Assembly: GCA_963691715.1 (NCBI GenBank) | Contig: OY829281.1 | Location: 1,116,001-1,180,000, forward strand | DNA: 64,000 bases | Direction: 5' to 3' | From: HXMU1420-13 sp963691715 | Lineage (GTDB): Bacteria; Bacteroidota; Rhodothermia; Balneolales; Balneolaceae | Part shown: positions 44,501-53,039 of the stretch, one piece after another | Layout: each line of letters starts with the position of its first letter | How positions within the stretch are numbered: the first letter of the stretch is position 1 | Notes under the pieces: model-generated | The model's database searches: none | Told to the model about the DNA's origin: nothing | The model's input: only the letters and a program-made list of their open reading frames with translations | Translations under genes and position numbers: made by a program

Positions 44501-46188
44501 CCAAATGTATTATTTGAACCTGTTCCTTTTAGATTGAGATCATAATCAATATCTATAAGAGAATTACTAAGTTGATCTATATTTGTTAATGCCTTAAGGT
44601 TTATTTGATTCGCCTTCCCACTTAAATTTAATTCTTTCAAACTGTCAGAAATAATAATATTTCCATAAGTAGTAAGATTTGCATTATTTGAATTGAGGAA
44701 TAAAGAAGGAGTAAAAAATCCCTTATTCCAATTTACATCTAACTTTAAAGTATCATAATTAAGAGCGTTTAAAGAACCTTCAGTTAAAAATGCGTGCATA
44801 AAACCTTTAGCAGAACCTAGATTCATAGAATTAGTCTCTAAATGAATCTCCCCTGATAGTTTACTCGATTCTAAATTTGAATCGAGTAAATTACCAATAT
44901 CGAGCTCATTAATTGTACCCATTGCACTTATAAAAAGAGAGTCTCTTCGATCTATAGACGCGTTTATAGATGACGATCCAATAGTGCTCTCCATATTTAC
45001 TGTAGTAAATAAATTTTTAATATTCCCATTTAATTCACCTGAAAAGGCTGCTTCACTAATAACCATAATTTGCGAATCATTTAGAGAGGGAAGCCAAGTA
45101 TTTACATCAGAAACGTCTAAATTCAATCTTTGAATATTGAAGTTCAGAAATTCTGTTTTTAGCTCATTGCTTGGTCTAAATCCACCATTAGCCAATAATT
45201 TAGAATTTCCAACAAAGAGCCTTAATTCATTTACAGTTACACTATCTGTTGTCCCTTTTGCTTTTATTTTTGCTGAAACTTGTTGCGGTATATCTGGGAA
45301 TCCTACTACTAGTTTTCTAAGATTATTTGGATAAGTAACAAATTTATCTATAGATACATCAAAAGTTGATTTTCTTAATTGATCAAGAAAATTTTTCTTT
45401 AGCACATTTATCCCTTCAAATTCTGCACTAAACCCTAGAGAATTATTTACAGTACTAATATTGAATGCATTGAGTTCTAGATATCTTTCATCGTTGAAAA
45501 TTTGTCCAAATAGATCAATTCGGTCGATATTTGCTTCAGGGACCCCAAATGATAATTCTTCTATATCCATAAATCTTTCAGTGGCTCCAAATTCAAAGAA
45601 AGCATTCAGCGATAAGTCACTAATAGTCAAAGTTTCTGTGTCAAGAAAAAGACTATCTCTAAGATTAAGATTATTCAATGTAATTTGACCTTGATGGATA
45701 ATAATTCTTGGGAAAAGATATTCTAGATTGCTAGGGGCACCATTTTTAGATGAAGATTCAGCATACTTATCATCCTCTTTTGCTCTAAATGCACCTAAAT
45801 AATTTTCATTAAGATCAATGGTTATCTCGGGAGAATTAATTTCTAGACTAGAAAATAATAATTGCCCTGATAACCAACTTGCAATATCCATGCTTGTTTG
45901 CATGGAATCTATTTGAACAATTCGTTCAGAATTGGTTGAATCAGAATAGATATTTAGATCATACATTGAAAAAGAAAAAGGAATATGACCCGTCAGTTTT
46001 TCAATTTTTAACTGCGCGACTCGGTGCTCATTGAAGGAATCTTCAATTATTCCAACAATATACTCTTTTGTAAAAGGTAACTGCACTATTCCATAAGTAA
46101 CACTACATGCCAAAATTATTACCAAAAGAAACACACTAATGGTATTCCAAAAATATCTCCAACCTTTATGTAACCATCTATATTTCAT
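41518..46188 (-). CDS. TamB-like translocation and assembly module protein
   Basis: A 1556-residue protein with an N-terminal membrane anchor (about residues 15-35, FLLVIILACSVTYGIV) and over a thousand residues of repeating beta strands, the groove-shaped fold of TamB/AsmA-like proteins that carry lipids or help insert outer-membrane proteins. The C-terminal TamB domain shows FDIKGGTYQFVSGEIFTRKFDIEPGGTISWEGEP and a GVALRLYNDRIILSREG strand block. It lies 1 bp after the aroB stop and 22 bp before rnr. No tamA is in the window; the barrel fusion three genes on could be a functional partner. Confidence 0.92.
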   Translation of the reverse strand: MKYRWLHKGWRYFWNTISVFLLVIILACSVTYGIVQLPFTKEYIVGIIEDSFNEHRVAQLKIEKLTGHIPFSFSMYDLNIYSDSTNSERIVQIDSMQTSMDIASWLSGQLLFSSLEINSPEITIDLNENYLGAFRAKEDDKYAESSSKNGAPSNLEYLFPRIIIHQGQITLNNLNLRDSLFLDTETLTISDLSLNAFFEFGATERFMDIEELSFGVPEANIDRIDLFGQIFNDERYLELNAFNISTVNNSLGFSAEFEGINVLKKNFLDQLRKSTFDVSIDKFVTYPNNLRKLVVGFPDIPQQVSAKIKAKGTTDSVTVNELRLFVGNSKLLANGGFRPSNELKTEFLNFNIQRLNLDVSDVNTWLPSLNDSQIMVISEAAFSGELNGNIKNLFTTVNMESTIGSSSINASIDRRDSLFISAMGTINELDIGNLLDSNLESSKLSGEIHLETNSMNLGSAKGFMHAFLTEGSLNALNYDTLKLDVNWNKGFFTPSLFLNSNNANLTTYGNIIISDSLKELNLSGKANQINLKALTNIDQLSNSLIDIDYDLNLKGTGSNNTFGLLTIDLPNTIVDGDTLNAHQIYADYNASTEFGKSFRLTSTPLDLSIEGDFEPLNILEQTNQWAQNIYHKINQEILFKSENSLDTLDFESTNTSVQIDFDVKDLPLLRAYLPIIPEFETQLIGSSNLNYNSESILFNAALFDSSLSFNSYNADSLNIQITGSFRKNEPLKSFSSLQIISNASNFGTDLLDAGYAEVSFELNDDRASIENYVESIAGNNDFFINGDIQIADTSLNVTIDSLLIGNQSYQWQNTGSPALTYYADERLEFQNFEFQNEEESLNFDGIFSDQPSDSVKYNIRNVDLARISELLNGQINFSGILNAAFTTKALTSIPNIQGELDIETFSIDERVVGDVEIISLFNSDLNRFDTKIDLSTDSVKYPNYFVRNERRGQNFTFEGYVLSPDNEKFSSGDSLFYFDLDFESIDLWVLPFIAPRVFTEMSGVASGFGSVWGNREDFDYSINYDIGMDDAIFLKPRFLDTHYFGSGNITLDRQNGLTFNDVFIIDPSGGSAILSGKYDLGDLGKIHKMDLTLKMDEFQFLNNTFDPDVPFFGDTYGSSTLRMTGTNLNPILTTDTPILISDFSEIGLPLLEETEFNEDNKFIRFVDSFDLKQSSSNITVTNTNEAVEEKVNPFDRTFVERFTLDLQFIALNPMKVQLIFDPVTGDQIEVDGIGRLGIRLEDEQLSMFGQFDIKGGTYQFVSGEIFTRKFDIEPGGTISWEGEPGNALLDLNAIYAARPDINSLSQIRADIDSETSQRVPVELVLNVGGSISAIENNFFFRLPNNFETRQNTTLSTQIASLNRNEDEKLIQAASFLLMGDFIPTASGTAEATSTLSNNFSGSSAVLNPLLSNQIISPLLSNQINSILRSDIGSLDIDFNLNTYNNVDLGVALRLYNDRIILSREGQITGSDSNIGDIGATYRINNTLSITAFHRQDPTFSSITGGEESQQSQDINGIGFEAEVSFNSWRDFFQRLTKPFRTLFNRKPENTEIATSE

Positions 46189-46189
46189 A

Positions 46190-47281
46190 TTAACTAAATT
46201 GTTGAATCAAATCCGTCCAACTAGAAATGAGAAGATTCTTATCCAAGACGGTATGCACATAAGGTTCGCTTAAGGTATGTAATAGAATCAAACGAATTTC
46301 ATTCTTATCAACTTTTTTATCATGATGCATCCACGTTATCAATTCTTCCACATCAGGAATATCACTTAAATTTATATTGTACAATGGCTTAAAAATGTTC
46401 AAAAGATCATTATCAATATTACCTCCAAGCTTGTTTGATGCTGATATGGCCCCATACATACCCGCAAAAATTGCTTCTCCATGGCTAAATTTAGAATACA
46501 TACCTGCCCTCTCTAATACGTGACCGTAGGTATGGCCAAAATTCAAGAATGCTCTTATCCCACCCTCATGCACATCTTTTTGAACAGTATTAATCTTAAT
46601 GCTTGCACTTTGTTCAATTATAGACATCCATTCTTTTGGTGGCGCTAATTGATGATCACTGGTAAGTGTTTGTAATGTATTAAGTATATCTGGTGCAGCA
46701 ATAAAGCCGTATTTTATGATTTCACTTAATCCATTTACCCATTCCTTATGAGGCAATGTTTCTAAAAAATTTATATCTGCAAATACTGCTTTTGGTTGAT
46801 AAAATGAACCAATCAGATTTTTACCTGTTGAATGATTAATCCCTGTTTTTCCGCCAATAGAACTATCGACCATAGCCAATAAACTTGTTGGCATATGCAC
46901 TAATGGAACACCTCTTAATACTGACGCAGCTACAAATCCACTTAAATCACCTACCACTCCTCCACCAACCGCAAGAATAGGTGTTTTTCGTTCCACACCT
47001 TCTTTTAATATAAAATCCACTATCTCGGAGAATTGATGAACATTTTTACTGTTTTCACCAGGCGGAACACGATAAGTACTTACTGTATGAAAAGAAGATT
47101 CAAAAACATTCAGAATCCTTGAATAATGATACTGGTAAACAGTATCATCAATAATTATGATTAATTTTTGTTTTCCGAACGAATGTTCTATGAACCGTGC
47201 CGTTGTTTCAAGTAGCCCTTCTCCAACATGGTACTCATATAGATGGTTAGATTGTGTCGAAACAGATATGGATTCAGACAT
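46190..47281 (-). CDS. aroB: 3-dehydroquinate synthase
   Basis: The second step of the shikimate pathway. The start at 47281 gives 363 residues and overlaps the aroK 3' end by 8 bp. NAD-binding GGGVVGDLSGFVAA and PTSLLAMVDSSIGGKTGIN are present, as are metal ligands in GLSEIIKYGF, FNFGHTYGHVLE and FSHGEAI. An upstream ATG at 47299 would add six residues. Coupled to aroK, consecutive steps of aromatic amino-acid synthesis lie side by side although they are not consecutive in the pathway. Confidence 0.97.
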   Translation of the reverse strand: MSESISVSTQSNHLYEYHVGEGLLETTARFIEHSFGKQKLIIIIDDTVYQYHYSRILNVFESSFHTVSTYRVPPGENSKNVHQFSEIVDFILKEGVERKTPILAVGGGVVGDLSGFVAASVLRGVPLVHMPTSLLAMVDSSIGGKTGINHSTGKNLIGSFYQPKAVFADINFLETLPHKEWVNGLSEIIKYGFIAAPDILNTLQTLTSDHQLAPPKEWMSIIEQSASIKINTVQKDVHEGGIRAFLNFGHTYGHVLERAGMYSKFSHGEAIFAGMYGAISASNKLGGNIDNDLLNIFKPLYNINLSDIPDVEELITWMHHDKKVDKNEIRLILLHTLSEPYVHTVLDKNLLISSWTDLIQQFS

Positions 47282-47837
47282 ATCGTTGTAATTTTTCAAT
47301 TAACATTGAAGTTTGTTCTTCTTTTGTTTCTTCACCAGTAGATTTCAATGTAATTTGGGATTGTTTGTACAAATATTCACGTTTTAAATATAAGCTTTCC
47401 AATTCACTAAAAAGAGTCTCTTGGGATTTAATTTCACCCCATCGATTCAACACCAATGGCCTATTTTTATTTTGCATGATACGTTGTAGAATTATATCTA
47501 AAGGGGTGTTTAAAAAAACCATCAATCCATATAGTTTAATATGATCCACTACTTTTTGGTTATGAAGAGCACCTCCACCTAAAGAAACAATTCCTTTAAA
47601 ATTATGAGTGATTTCAAGTATGTACTTCCATTCTTGTTTTCGAAAATAAGCCTCTCCTTTATCATTAAAAATTTGGGGGATACTGCACTTTTCTTTTTTA
47701 ACAATATAATCATCCAAATCGAGATATGGTTTTTCAAGACTTTGTGCCAATATTTTACCAATCGCACTTTTCCCAGAGGCCATAAATCCAACCAAATAAA
47801 TACTTTCTTGATACTTTTTTAGCCTTATTAAACTCAT
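47274..47837 (-). CDS. aroK: Shikimate kinase
   Basis: A 187-residue nucleoside-monophosphate-kinase-fold enzyme phosphorylating shikimate. Walker A is GFMASGKS (about residues 18-25), the shikimate-binding Asp is in LDLDDYI, and the SLGGGA loop is present. It overlaps rqcH by 4 bases upstream and aroB by 8 bp downstream. Confidence 0.95.
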   Translation of the reverse strand: MSLIRLKKYQESIYLVGFMASGKSAIGKILAQSLEKPYLDLDDYIVKKEKCSIPQIFNDKGEAYFRKQEWKYILEITHNFKGIVSLGGGALHNQKVVDHIKLYGLMVFLNTPLDIILQRIMQNKNRPLVLNRWGEIKSQETLFSELESLYLKREYLYKQSQITLKSTGEETKEEQTSMLIEKLQRYV

Positions 47838-49414
47838 TGAAATGGGTTCTTTGGTTCAATGATTACAACCTGTTCTTTTTGTACAATTACTGCTCCATGG
47901 GCAGAACCTTTAGGTTTACGAATATATTTTCTTTTAGTGTAAATAACAGGCGCTAAACCTGCTCCCTTCGCTTTAGATTGGTACGCAGCAAATTGAGCAA
48001 CTTCTTCAATAATTCGTTTGTCTGGCATTTCTTTAGAATTATTCATTCTAATAATTACATGAGATCCAGATACTCCTCTTGCATGCAACCAAATATCTTC
48101 TTTATGAGATTTTTGCACAATTTTATCGTTGCTTCTAGCATTTTTGCCAATCCACAACACATACCCTTTATGTTCTACCGTGTAAAATTCATTGACCGTT
48201 TTCTCGTCTTTTGAACTATTTTGTATTAAGCTTAATAGTTCATTTCTATGTTCTTTTTGCCAATTTTTTAACGTGGCCATTGTATCTATCGATTGTAACT
48301 CTTCGAGCAAACTTTGAAATAATTGTCCTTTTTTTTCTAATATTGGAATTCTTTCTAATGCTTGCTCATAAGATTTCAAAGAATTTGCTGACTTTGAATA
48401 GTAACGTTGAGCGTTCTCTACGAGCGAAATTTTTTCATCTAATGGGATCAAAATTTTTTCACCAAAGGAATATAAATCATCAAGAACTATAACCTTTTCT
48501 CTTGTTACCGTTAGATGTGCGTTTGCCATTAGTATGTGAGCATATTTTTCGTAAACATCCGCTTTTTGTAACCCTTTATCCGCCTGATATAAATTTTTTA
48601 AGGCAGATTCTACTCTTTTTATTTGTCGACTCAAAGATTTCTGAAAATCTCCTTTCAATTGATGAAGGCGCTGTTGATGCGCAAAATTCTTGAATCTATA
48701 CTGAATGTATTCATTTACGGATTCAAAGAAACTAGTTGTTTTAATGGGTAAGATAGATTCTGGTATTGCTGTAATATTTCCATTCTCTAATATTCGAAAA
48801 GAAGCACTATTTCTTAATTCGTTATCAATTTTTTTTGCAAATCCAATTAATTCTTTAGTACTCATCATTTCAAAGCTATACAAAGCACTTAATGTGATAA
48901 TCCACGCTTTGGGTAATAGCGGCAACACCTTTTGTAATGCTTGATCATATTTAAGTTGGTCTAATTCCGATTCATCAAATAAAACTATTTGTTTTGCACT
49001 AGGTTCCTGATCCCCAACTGCATCACGGTCTTTAAACGTTTCTCGAATAATTCCATCTCTAGATAATAATGCATTAGCCTTTGAACCATATAATTTAAAC
49101 CACAATCTTGAACCATCTTCGAATATAAATGAAATAAGTCGTTCATTTACCTCTAGTACAATATCCTTAATAGGAACTCCGTATATCTCTGCAAAAAAAT
49201 GTTGGGTATTGCTTTTTTTTGGCGGACGAAAGGAATCTATAAATAAGGCTGTGTTACCAGGAGTAACATTCAAAATAAGTCTGAAACTTTTTTCATCATT
49301 CTCGATAAAAAGCTCCAGTTGGTTTTTAAACGGTGTAACAGCTCGCTGTATCCAAAATTTTTGAAATTTAGTTTTGAAATATTCTAATAAATATATTAAT
49401 TCATAGTAGTTCAT
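47834..49414 (-). CDS. rqcH: NFACT-family ribosome quality control protein (RqcH-like)
   Basis: A 526-residue cytosolic protein with the N-terminal NFACT-N domain, a central coiled coil (about residues 270-400) and the C-terminal NFACT-R (DUF814) domain, seen in VLWIGKNARSNDKIV, DIWLHARGVSGSHVIIR and the closing AVIVQKEQVVIIEP. RqcH binds stalled 60S-type (50S) subunits and recruits tRNA-Ala to add alanine tails. Older annotations call it fibronectin-binding protein, which has no basis here. The start is only 41 bp from a divergent gene. It heads the block of six minus-strand genes. Confidence 0.9.
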   Translation of the reverse strand: MNYYELIYLLEYFKTKFQKFWIQRAVTPFKNQLELFIENDEKSFRLILNVTPGNTALFIDSFRPPKKSNTQHFFAEIYGVPIKDIVLEVNERLISFIFEDGSRLWFKLYGSKANALLSRDGIIRETFKDRDAVGDQEPSAKQIVLFDESELDQLKYDQALQKVLPLLPKAWIITLSALYSFEMMSTKELIGFAKKIDNELRNSASFRILENGNITAIPESILPIKTTSFFESVNEYIQYRFKNFAHQQRLHQLKGDFQKSLSRQIKRVESALKNLYQADKGLQKADVYEKYAHILMANAHLTVTREKVIVLDDLYSFGEKILIPLDEKISLVENAQRYYSKSANSLKSYEQALERIPILEKKGQLFQSLLEELQSIDTMATLKNWQKEHRNELLSLIQNSSKDEKTVNEFYTVEHKGYVLWIGKNARSNDKIVQKSHKEDIWLHARGVSGSHVIIRMNNSKEMPDKRIIEEVAQFAAYQSKAKGAGLAPVIYTKRKYIRKPKGSAHGAVIVQKEQVVIIEPKNPFQ

Positions 49415-49455
49415 AAATTATTGTAAAGCGAAAGAGAGCCAAAATTATTAATTGA

Positions 49456-50109
49456 ATGCATTATCCTATTTTTACTTCCATAGTTAACACTGTAAACACA
49501 CAGTTGGGGAAACGTGGAATTCAAAGTAATACCTTTAGAACTTGGGAAGATAATAAAATACATGCCATTGGGCTTGAAATGAGTATAGGTTTATCTGAAA
49601 GTTCAAATTTTATTGAATCATTAGCTATCAATTTTGACTGGGATAGTTTTCGTGAGATTTCAGTAGCAAGAAAAATGGATGGATTAGAAAAACATCCTCT
49701 TCTAAAAATTGATAAACTTGCCAAAATCAATGTTACTCCTACTATAGATGTTGAAATGTCTTGGGTATTTGATATTAATGCAAGCCAGCCTCAACAAATG
49801 GGTAGAGAAGGTAATTATAGAATTGAGCAAGCCAGTAAATGGATGGAATCAATAAGTAAGCAAATAAATGAAACTTTGAAAAATGAGAATATTATCACCC
49901 GTTGGCATATAGAGATCGAAGGAGATGAGCAAGGAAAGTATTTAAGTTCCATTAATCTTATCTCCTATTTTCAGTATGAAATTAGCACATCTGAAGACTT
50001 AAATCAGCTACAATCCTATGTAAGTAAAACGTTACAGGGTTTGTTACTAAAAGGATCTCGGGTAATTTCTTTATGCGATAAAATCTTGGCTAGAGCCGTA
50101 GCAGCATAA
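49456..50109 (+). CDS. Hypothetical protein, 217 residues
   Basis: A soluble protein without signal peptide or membrane helix. It begins HYPIFTSIVNTVNTQLGKRGI and ends in a helical segment (LLKGSRVISLCDKILARAVAA). A WHIEIEGDEQGKYLSSINLISYFQYEIS block looks like a beta-sheet core. I do not recognise the family. It is divergent from rqcH with only 41 bp between them, and is followed by a hairpin at 50113-50133. Codon use and length support a real gene. Confidence 0.6.
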   Translation: MHYPIFTSIVNTVNTQLGKRGIQSNTFRTWEDNKIHAIGLEMSIGLSESSNFIESLAINFDWDSFREISVARKMDGLEKHPLLKIDKLAKINVTPTIDVEMSWVFDINASQPQQMGREGNYRIEQASKWMESISKQINETLKNENIITRWHIEIEGDEQGKYLSSINLISYFQYEISTSEDLNQLQSYVSKTLQGLLLKGSRVISLCDKILARAVAA

Positions 50110-50112
50110 AAA

Positions 50113-50133
50113 AAGCTCCAAAAAATGGAGCTT
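50113..50133 (-). terminator. Terminator of the small basic-protein gene (possibly bidirectional)
   Basis: An 8-bp stem AAGCTCCA / TGGAGCTT with an A5 loop. On the minus strand it is followed by TTTTTTTATG, so it ends the minus-strand gene at 50139-50228. The plus side has a weaker T tract, so the 217-residue gene may also use it. Confidence 0.85.
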
Positions 50134-50138
50134 AAAAA

Positions 50139-50228
50139 TTACTTTTTCTTATGTCTATTTTTTCTTAAACGCTTTTTACGTTTATGCTTAGCAATCTTTG
50201 CGCGTTTTCTTTTTTTACCGCTTGGCAT
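50139..50228 (-). CDS. AURKAIP1/COX24-type basic small protein, 29 residues
   Basis: A 29-codon gene (ATG at 50228, stop at 50139). The peptide starts MPSGKKRKRAKIAKHKRKK and ends in RLRKNRHKKK, so more than half the residues are Lys or Arg. This matches the short AURKAIP1/COX24-domain proteins annotated in Bacteroidota and related to mitochondrial mS38/mycobacterial bS22, thought to sit on the small ribosomal subunit near the decoding centre. The sequence is close to the standard form of the family. It has its own terminator at 50113-50133. It is easily missed because of its size. Confidence 0.88.
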   Translation of the reverse strand: MPSGKKRKRAKIAKHKRKKRLRKNRHKKK

Positions 50229-50302
50229 ACAATTTCACCTAATGGTTGAAGTGGTTTTTGAATTCAGAACCGTAAAATAAGAACTTTATACGGTTTTTGA
50301 AA

Positions 50303-50596
50303 TCAAATTTTTACAGCCATTGAATCATTTACAACTTCTTTAAAATCCTTAGATACTTTTAAGACTGGTACGAATTGTTCTGGAACGATAACTTCAACGT
50401 TAGTTTTTGGGTTTCTAGCAACGCGTTGAGCTCGCTTAACAACTTTAAAACTTCCGAAACCTCTAAGTTCGATATTATCTCCTCTTTTCATAGCTTCAAT
50501 AACGGTTTCCATAAAACCATTTACTACTGCTTCAGTTTCAACTTTGGTTAATCCAATAGAGGTAGATATAATATCTACAATATCTGCTTTTGTCAT
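50303..50596 (-). CDS. HU/IHF-family DNA-binding protein
   Basis: A 97-residue nucleoid protein. The motif GDNIELRGFGSFKVVKRAQRVARNPKTN covers the DNA-bending beta arm and its RNP tip. The length and the N-terminal MTKADIVDIISTSIG fit HU/IHF. The C-terminal extension past the arm is short. It is monocistronic, in a stretch with the basic small protein downstream (74 bp) and a divergent symporter gene upstream (177 bp). Confidence 0.95.
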   Translation of the reverse strand: MTKADIVDIISTSIGLTKVETEAVVNGFMETVIEAMKRGDNIELRGFGSFKVVKRAQRVARNPKTNVEVIVPEQFVPVLKVSKDFKEVVNDSMAVKI

Positions 50597-50773
50597 TTTG
50601 ATGAATTTTAGTCTTATTAATCTCTGTTATGACCATCAACCAATATTAAAATCTAAATCGTTCACTTTAGTTTTAACATTTGATGCTATCATTTCACTTT
50701 TGGTCTAATATTTTGTTAAATCTTTTATACTTTGTGTCGGATTCAAATCAAGAAAAATAAATCATTCTAATGC

Positions 50774-52408
50774 ATGGAAACTTTTGAAAATGTTGTGGGT
50801 ACTCTCAATGATCTTGTATGGAGTACTCCATCTTTTTTCCCGTTTATGGTTGCAATACTACTTAGCTTCGGGATTTTTATAACTCTAAGACTCGGATTTG
50901 TTCAAATCCGTAAATTCAAACATGGTGTTTTTTCTGTAATGGGAAAATACGATTCACCCGACGCAGTTGGTGATGTTAATCATTTTCAGGCTTTAACTAC
51001 GGCATTATCTGCTACTGTTGGTATTGGTAACATCGCAGGTGTTGCAATTGCAATCCATTATGGTGGACCTGGCGCTCTTTTTTGGATGTGGGTAACTGCT
51101 TTCTTCGGTATGGCTGTAAAATATACCGAATGTACACTTGCTGTGAAATATCGTATCCAAAACGCAGATGGCTCCGTATCTGGTGGGCCTATGTACTACA
51201 TAGAACGCGGATTAGGTGAAAATTGGAAATGGTTGGCTGTATTTTTTGCAGCAATGGCTGTTATTTGCTCTTTTCTTACTGGTAATGCTGTACAAGCTAA
51301 CACTGTAGCAGATACTCTTTCTAGCACGTTTATGATTCCAGGTTGGATTACCGGACTCGTTACTGCATCAATTGTTGGTTTTGTAATTATTGGCGGTATA
51401 AAACGTATTGGTAAAGTAACTGCTAGTTTAATGCCTATTATGGCTATCATCTATGTATTAGGAGCGCTAATCATTCTTTTGCTTAATGTGGATAAAGTAC
51501 TTCCGGCATTTGGCACTATTTTAGAATACGCATTTACCCCTAAAGCAGGGGCATTTGGTGTCGGTTCGGGGTTATTTTTAACCACACTGGTTTGGGGGAT
51601 TAAAAGAGGTCTCTTTTCAAATGAAGCTGGGCAAGGTAGCGCACCCATCGCTCATGGGGCAGCAAAAACAAAAGAACCCGTTCGAGAAGGAGTAGTTGCT
51701 CTCTTAGAACCATTTATTGATACTCTAGTTGTATGTACGATGACAGGTCTAGTTATTGTTAGTACCGGTGTTTGGGATATGAAACATGATACCTTATTTA
51801 CAACAGCAGCCATAGAAACAGAAATATCCATCGAGGACAGTTCGAATGTATTGATACTACAGAATGGAGAAGCTACCAACGGTACCATTAAAAGAAATGA
51901 TCATGGAATGGGGGTTTTTTATGAAAATGCTGATCGAAATGAACTTTTTAATGGCACCATTGAAGTAGTAGATAATGGAGTTGTTATAACTAACGAAAAC
52001 GGAATGGAAGTAGAGGAACTTTATACAAGTATTGTTGAAAATGGAGCTCCCCTTACTGCATTGGCTTTTGAAAATGGTCTTGCTCCTATTTTTCCTGGTG
52101 GAAAATACATTGTAACGATCTGTGTAATTCTTTTCGGTGTGTCTACCGCTATAAGTTGGAGTTATTATGGTGATCGTTCTATCCAATATTTAGCTGGTGA
52201 TAAATCCATCATTTATTATAAAATGGTATATCTAGTAATGCACTTTATTGGCGCTGTGCTCGCTTTAGAGACGGTTTGGGCCATTGGTGACATTGCTCTT
52301 GGTCTAATGACTTTCCCAAATATCATTGCTTTATTTGCCCTTTCTGGTGTTGTAGCGACAGCTAGTAAAACCTATTTTGCAAAAATGAAAGAGCAAGGTA
52401 TAGAATAA
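50774..52408 (+). CDS. Alanine:cation symporter (AGCS) with an inserted soluble domain
   Basis: A 544-residue sodium:alanine-type symporter, against the usual 450-480. Signatures include TALSATVGIGNIAGVA, VSGGPMYYIERGLG, LVWGIKRGLFSNEAGQGSAPIAH and STAISWSYYGDR. An extra segment of roughly 85 residues (335-422; bases about 51776-52039) lies between the helix ending IVSTGVW and the conserved APLTALAFENG. It is Asn/Glu/Gly-rich and predicted to be beta-strand, such as NGEATNGTIKRNDHG and NGTIEVVDNGVVITNENG. The insert is probably extracytoplasmic. It lies 4 bp before upp. Confidence 0.9.
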   Translation: METFENVVGTLNDLVWSTPSFFPFMVAILLSFGIFITLRLGFVQIRKFKHGVFSVMGKYDSPDAVGDVNHFQALTTALSATVGIGNIAGVAIAIHYGGPGALFWMWVTAFFGMAVKYTECTLAVKYRIQNADGSVSGGPMYYIERGLGENWKWLAVFFAAMAVICSFLTGNAVQANTVADTLSSTFMIPGWITGLVTASIVGFVIIGGIKRIGKVTASLMPIMAIIYVLGALIILLLNVDKVLPAFGTILEYAFTPKAGAFGVGSGLFLTTLVWGIKRGLFSNEAGQGSAPIAHGAAKTKEPVREGVVALLEPFIDTLVVCTMTGLVIVSTGVWDMKHDTLFTTAAIETEISIEDSSNVLILQNGEATNGTIKRNDHGMGVFYENADRNELFNGTIEVVDNGVVITNENGMEVEELYTSIVENGAPLTALAFENGLAPIFPGGKYIVTICVILFGVSTAISWSYYGDRSIQYLAGDKSIIYYKMVYLVMHFIGAVLALETVWAIGDIALGLMTFPNIIALFALSGVVATASKTYFAKMKEQGIE

Positions 52409-52412
52409 AAGA

Positions 52413-53039
52413 ATGGATAACGTTTCAGTTATAAATCATCCAGTTGTTGATAGATATCTCACTTATTTAAGAGATAAAAACACGAATACTGCTTTGTTTA
52501 GACGAGCAATGTCGAATATTGGGATCATCCTTGCTTATCATGCTTTGAATGATCTTAAACTTGATGAGATAACCATTGAAACGCCAATCCAACCAACTGT
52601 TGGGTTTAAATCCGCGCAAGATGTAGTGGTGGTTCCAATCCTTAGAGCTGGATTAAGTCTCGTGGATGGAATCATCAACTTTATGCCAGAAGCAAAAGTT
52701 GGTCATGTAGGCGTTTATAGAGATGAAGAAACACACCAACCTGTTAATTACTACGAAAATCTCCCATCTGGTCTTGATAAAGCTTTAACCCTAGTTGTTG
52801 ACCCTATGTTAGCTACTGGTGGGAGTGCTTCACATGCTTTAAAATTTTTAAAGGAACACGGAGCTCAACACATCCGGTTTGTAAGTTTGATTGCCGCACC
52901 AGAAGGTATAAAACGCTTACAAACCGAACATGCAGATATACCCATCATAACAGCAGCTATAGATGAAAAACTGAATAATAAGGCGTATATCGTTCCAGGT
53001 TTAGGAGATGCAGGGGATCGTTATTTTGGGACCACTTAA
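52413..53039 (+). CDS. upp: Uracil phosphoribosyltransferase
   Basis: A 208-residue salvage enzyme converting uracil and PRPP to UMP. The PRPP-binding motif is VVDPMLATGGS, and the C-terminal IVPGLGDAGDRYFGT closes the uracil site as usual. The gene follows the symporter by 4 bp, and lptC starts inside its 3' end. Pyrimidine salvage next to LPS-transport genes seems to be transcriptional economy rather than function. Confidence 0.96.
   Translation: MDNVSVINHPVVDRYLTYLRDKNTNTALFRRAMSNIGIILAYHALNDLKLDEITIETPIQPTVGFKSAQDVVVVPILRAGLSLVDGIINFMPEAKVGHVGVYRDEETHQPVNYYENLPSGLDKALTLVVDPMLATGGSASHALKFLKEHGAQHIRFVSLIAAPEGIKRLQTEHADIPIITAAIDEKLNNKAYIVPGLGDAGDRYFGTT

Noticed and set aside
50700..50735. 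TATACTTTG as a Bacteroidota-type promoter before the alanine symporter
   Set aside because: The same string occurs at 4633-4641 but no matching -33 element with a sensible spacer is seen at either place, so I do not call it.
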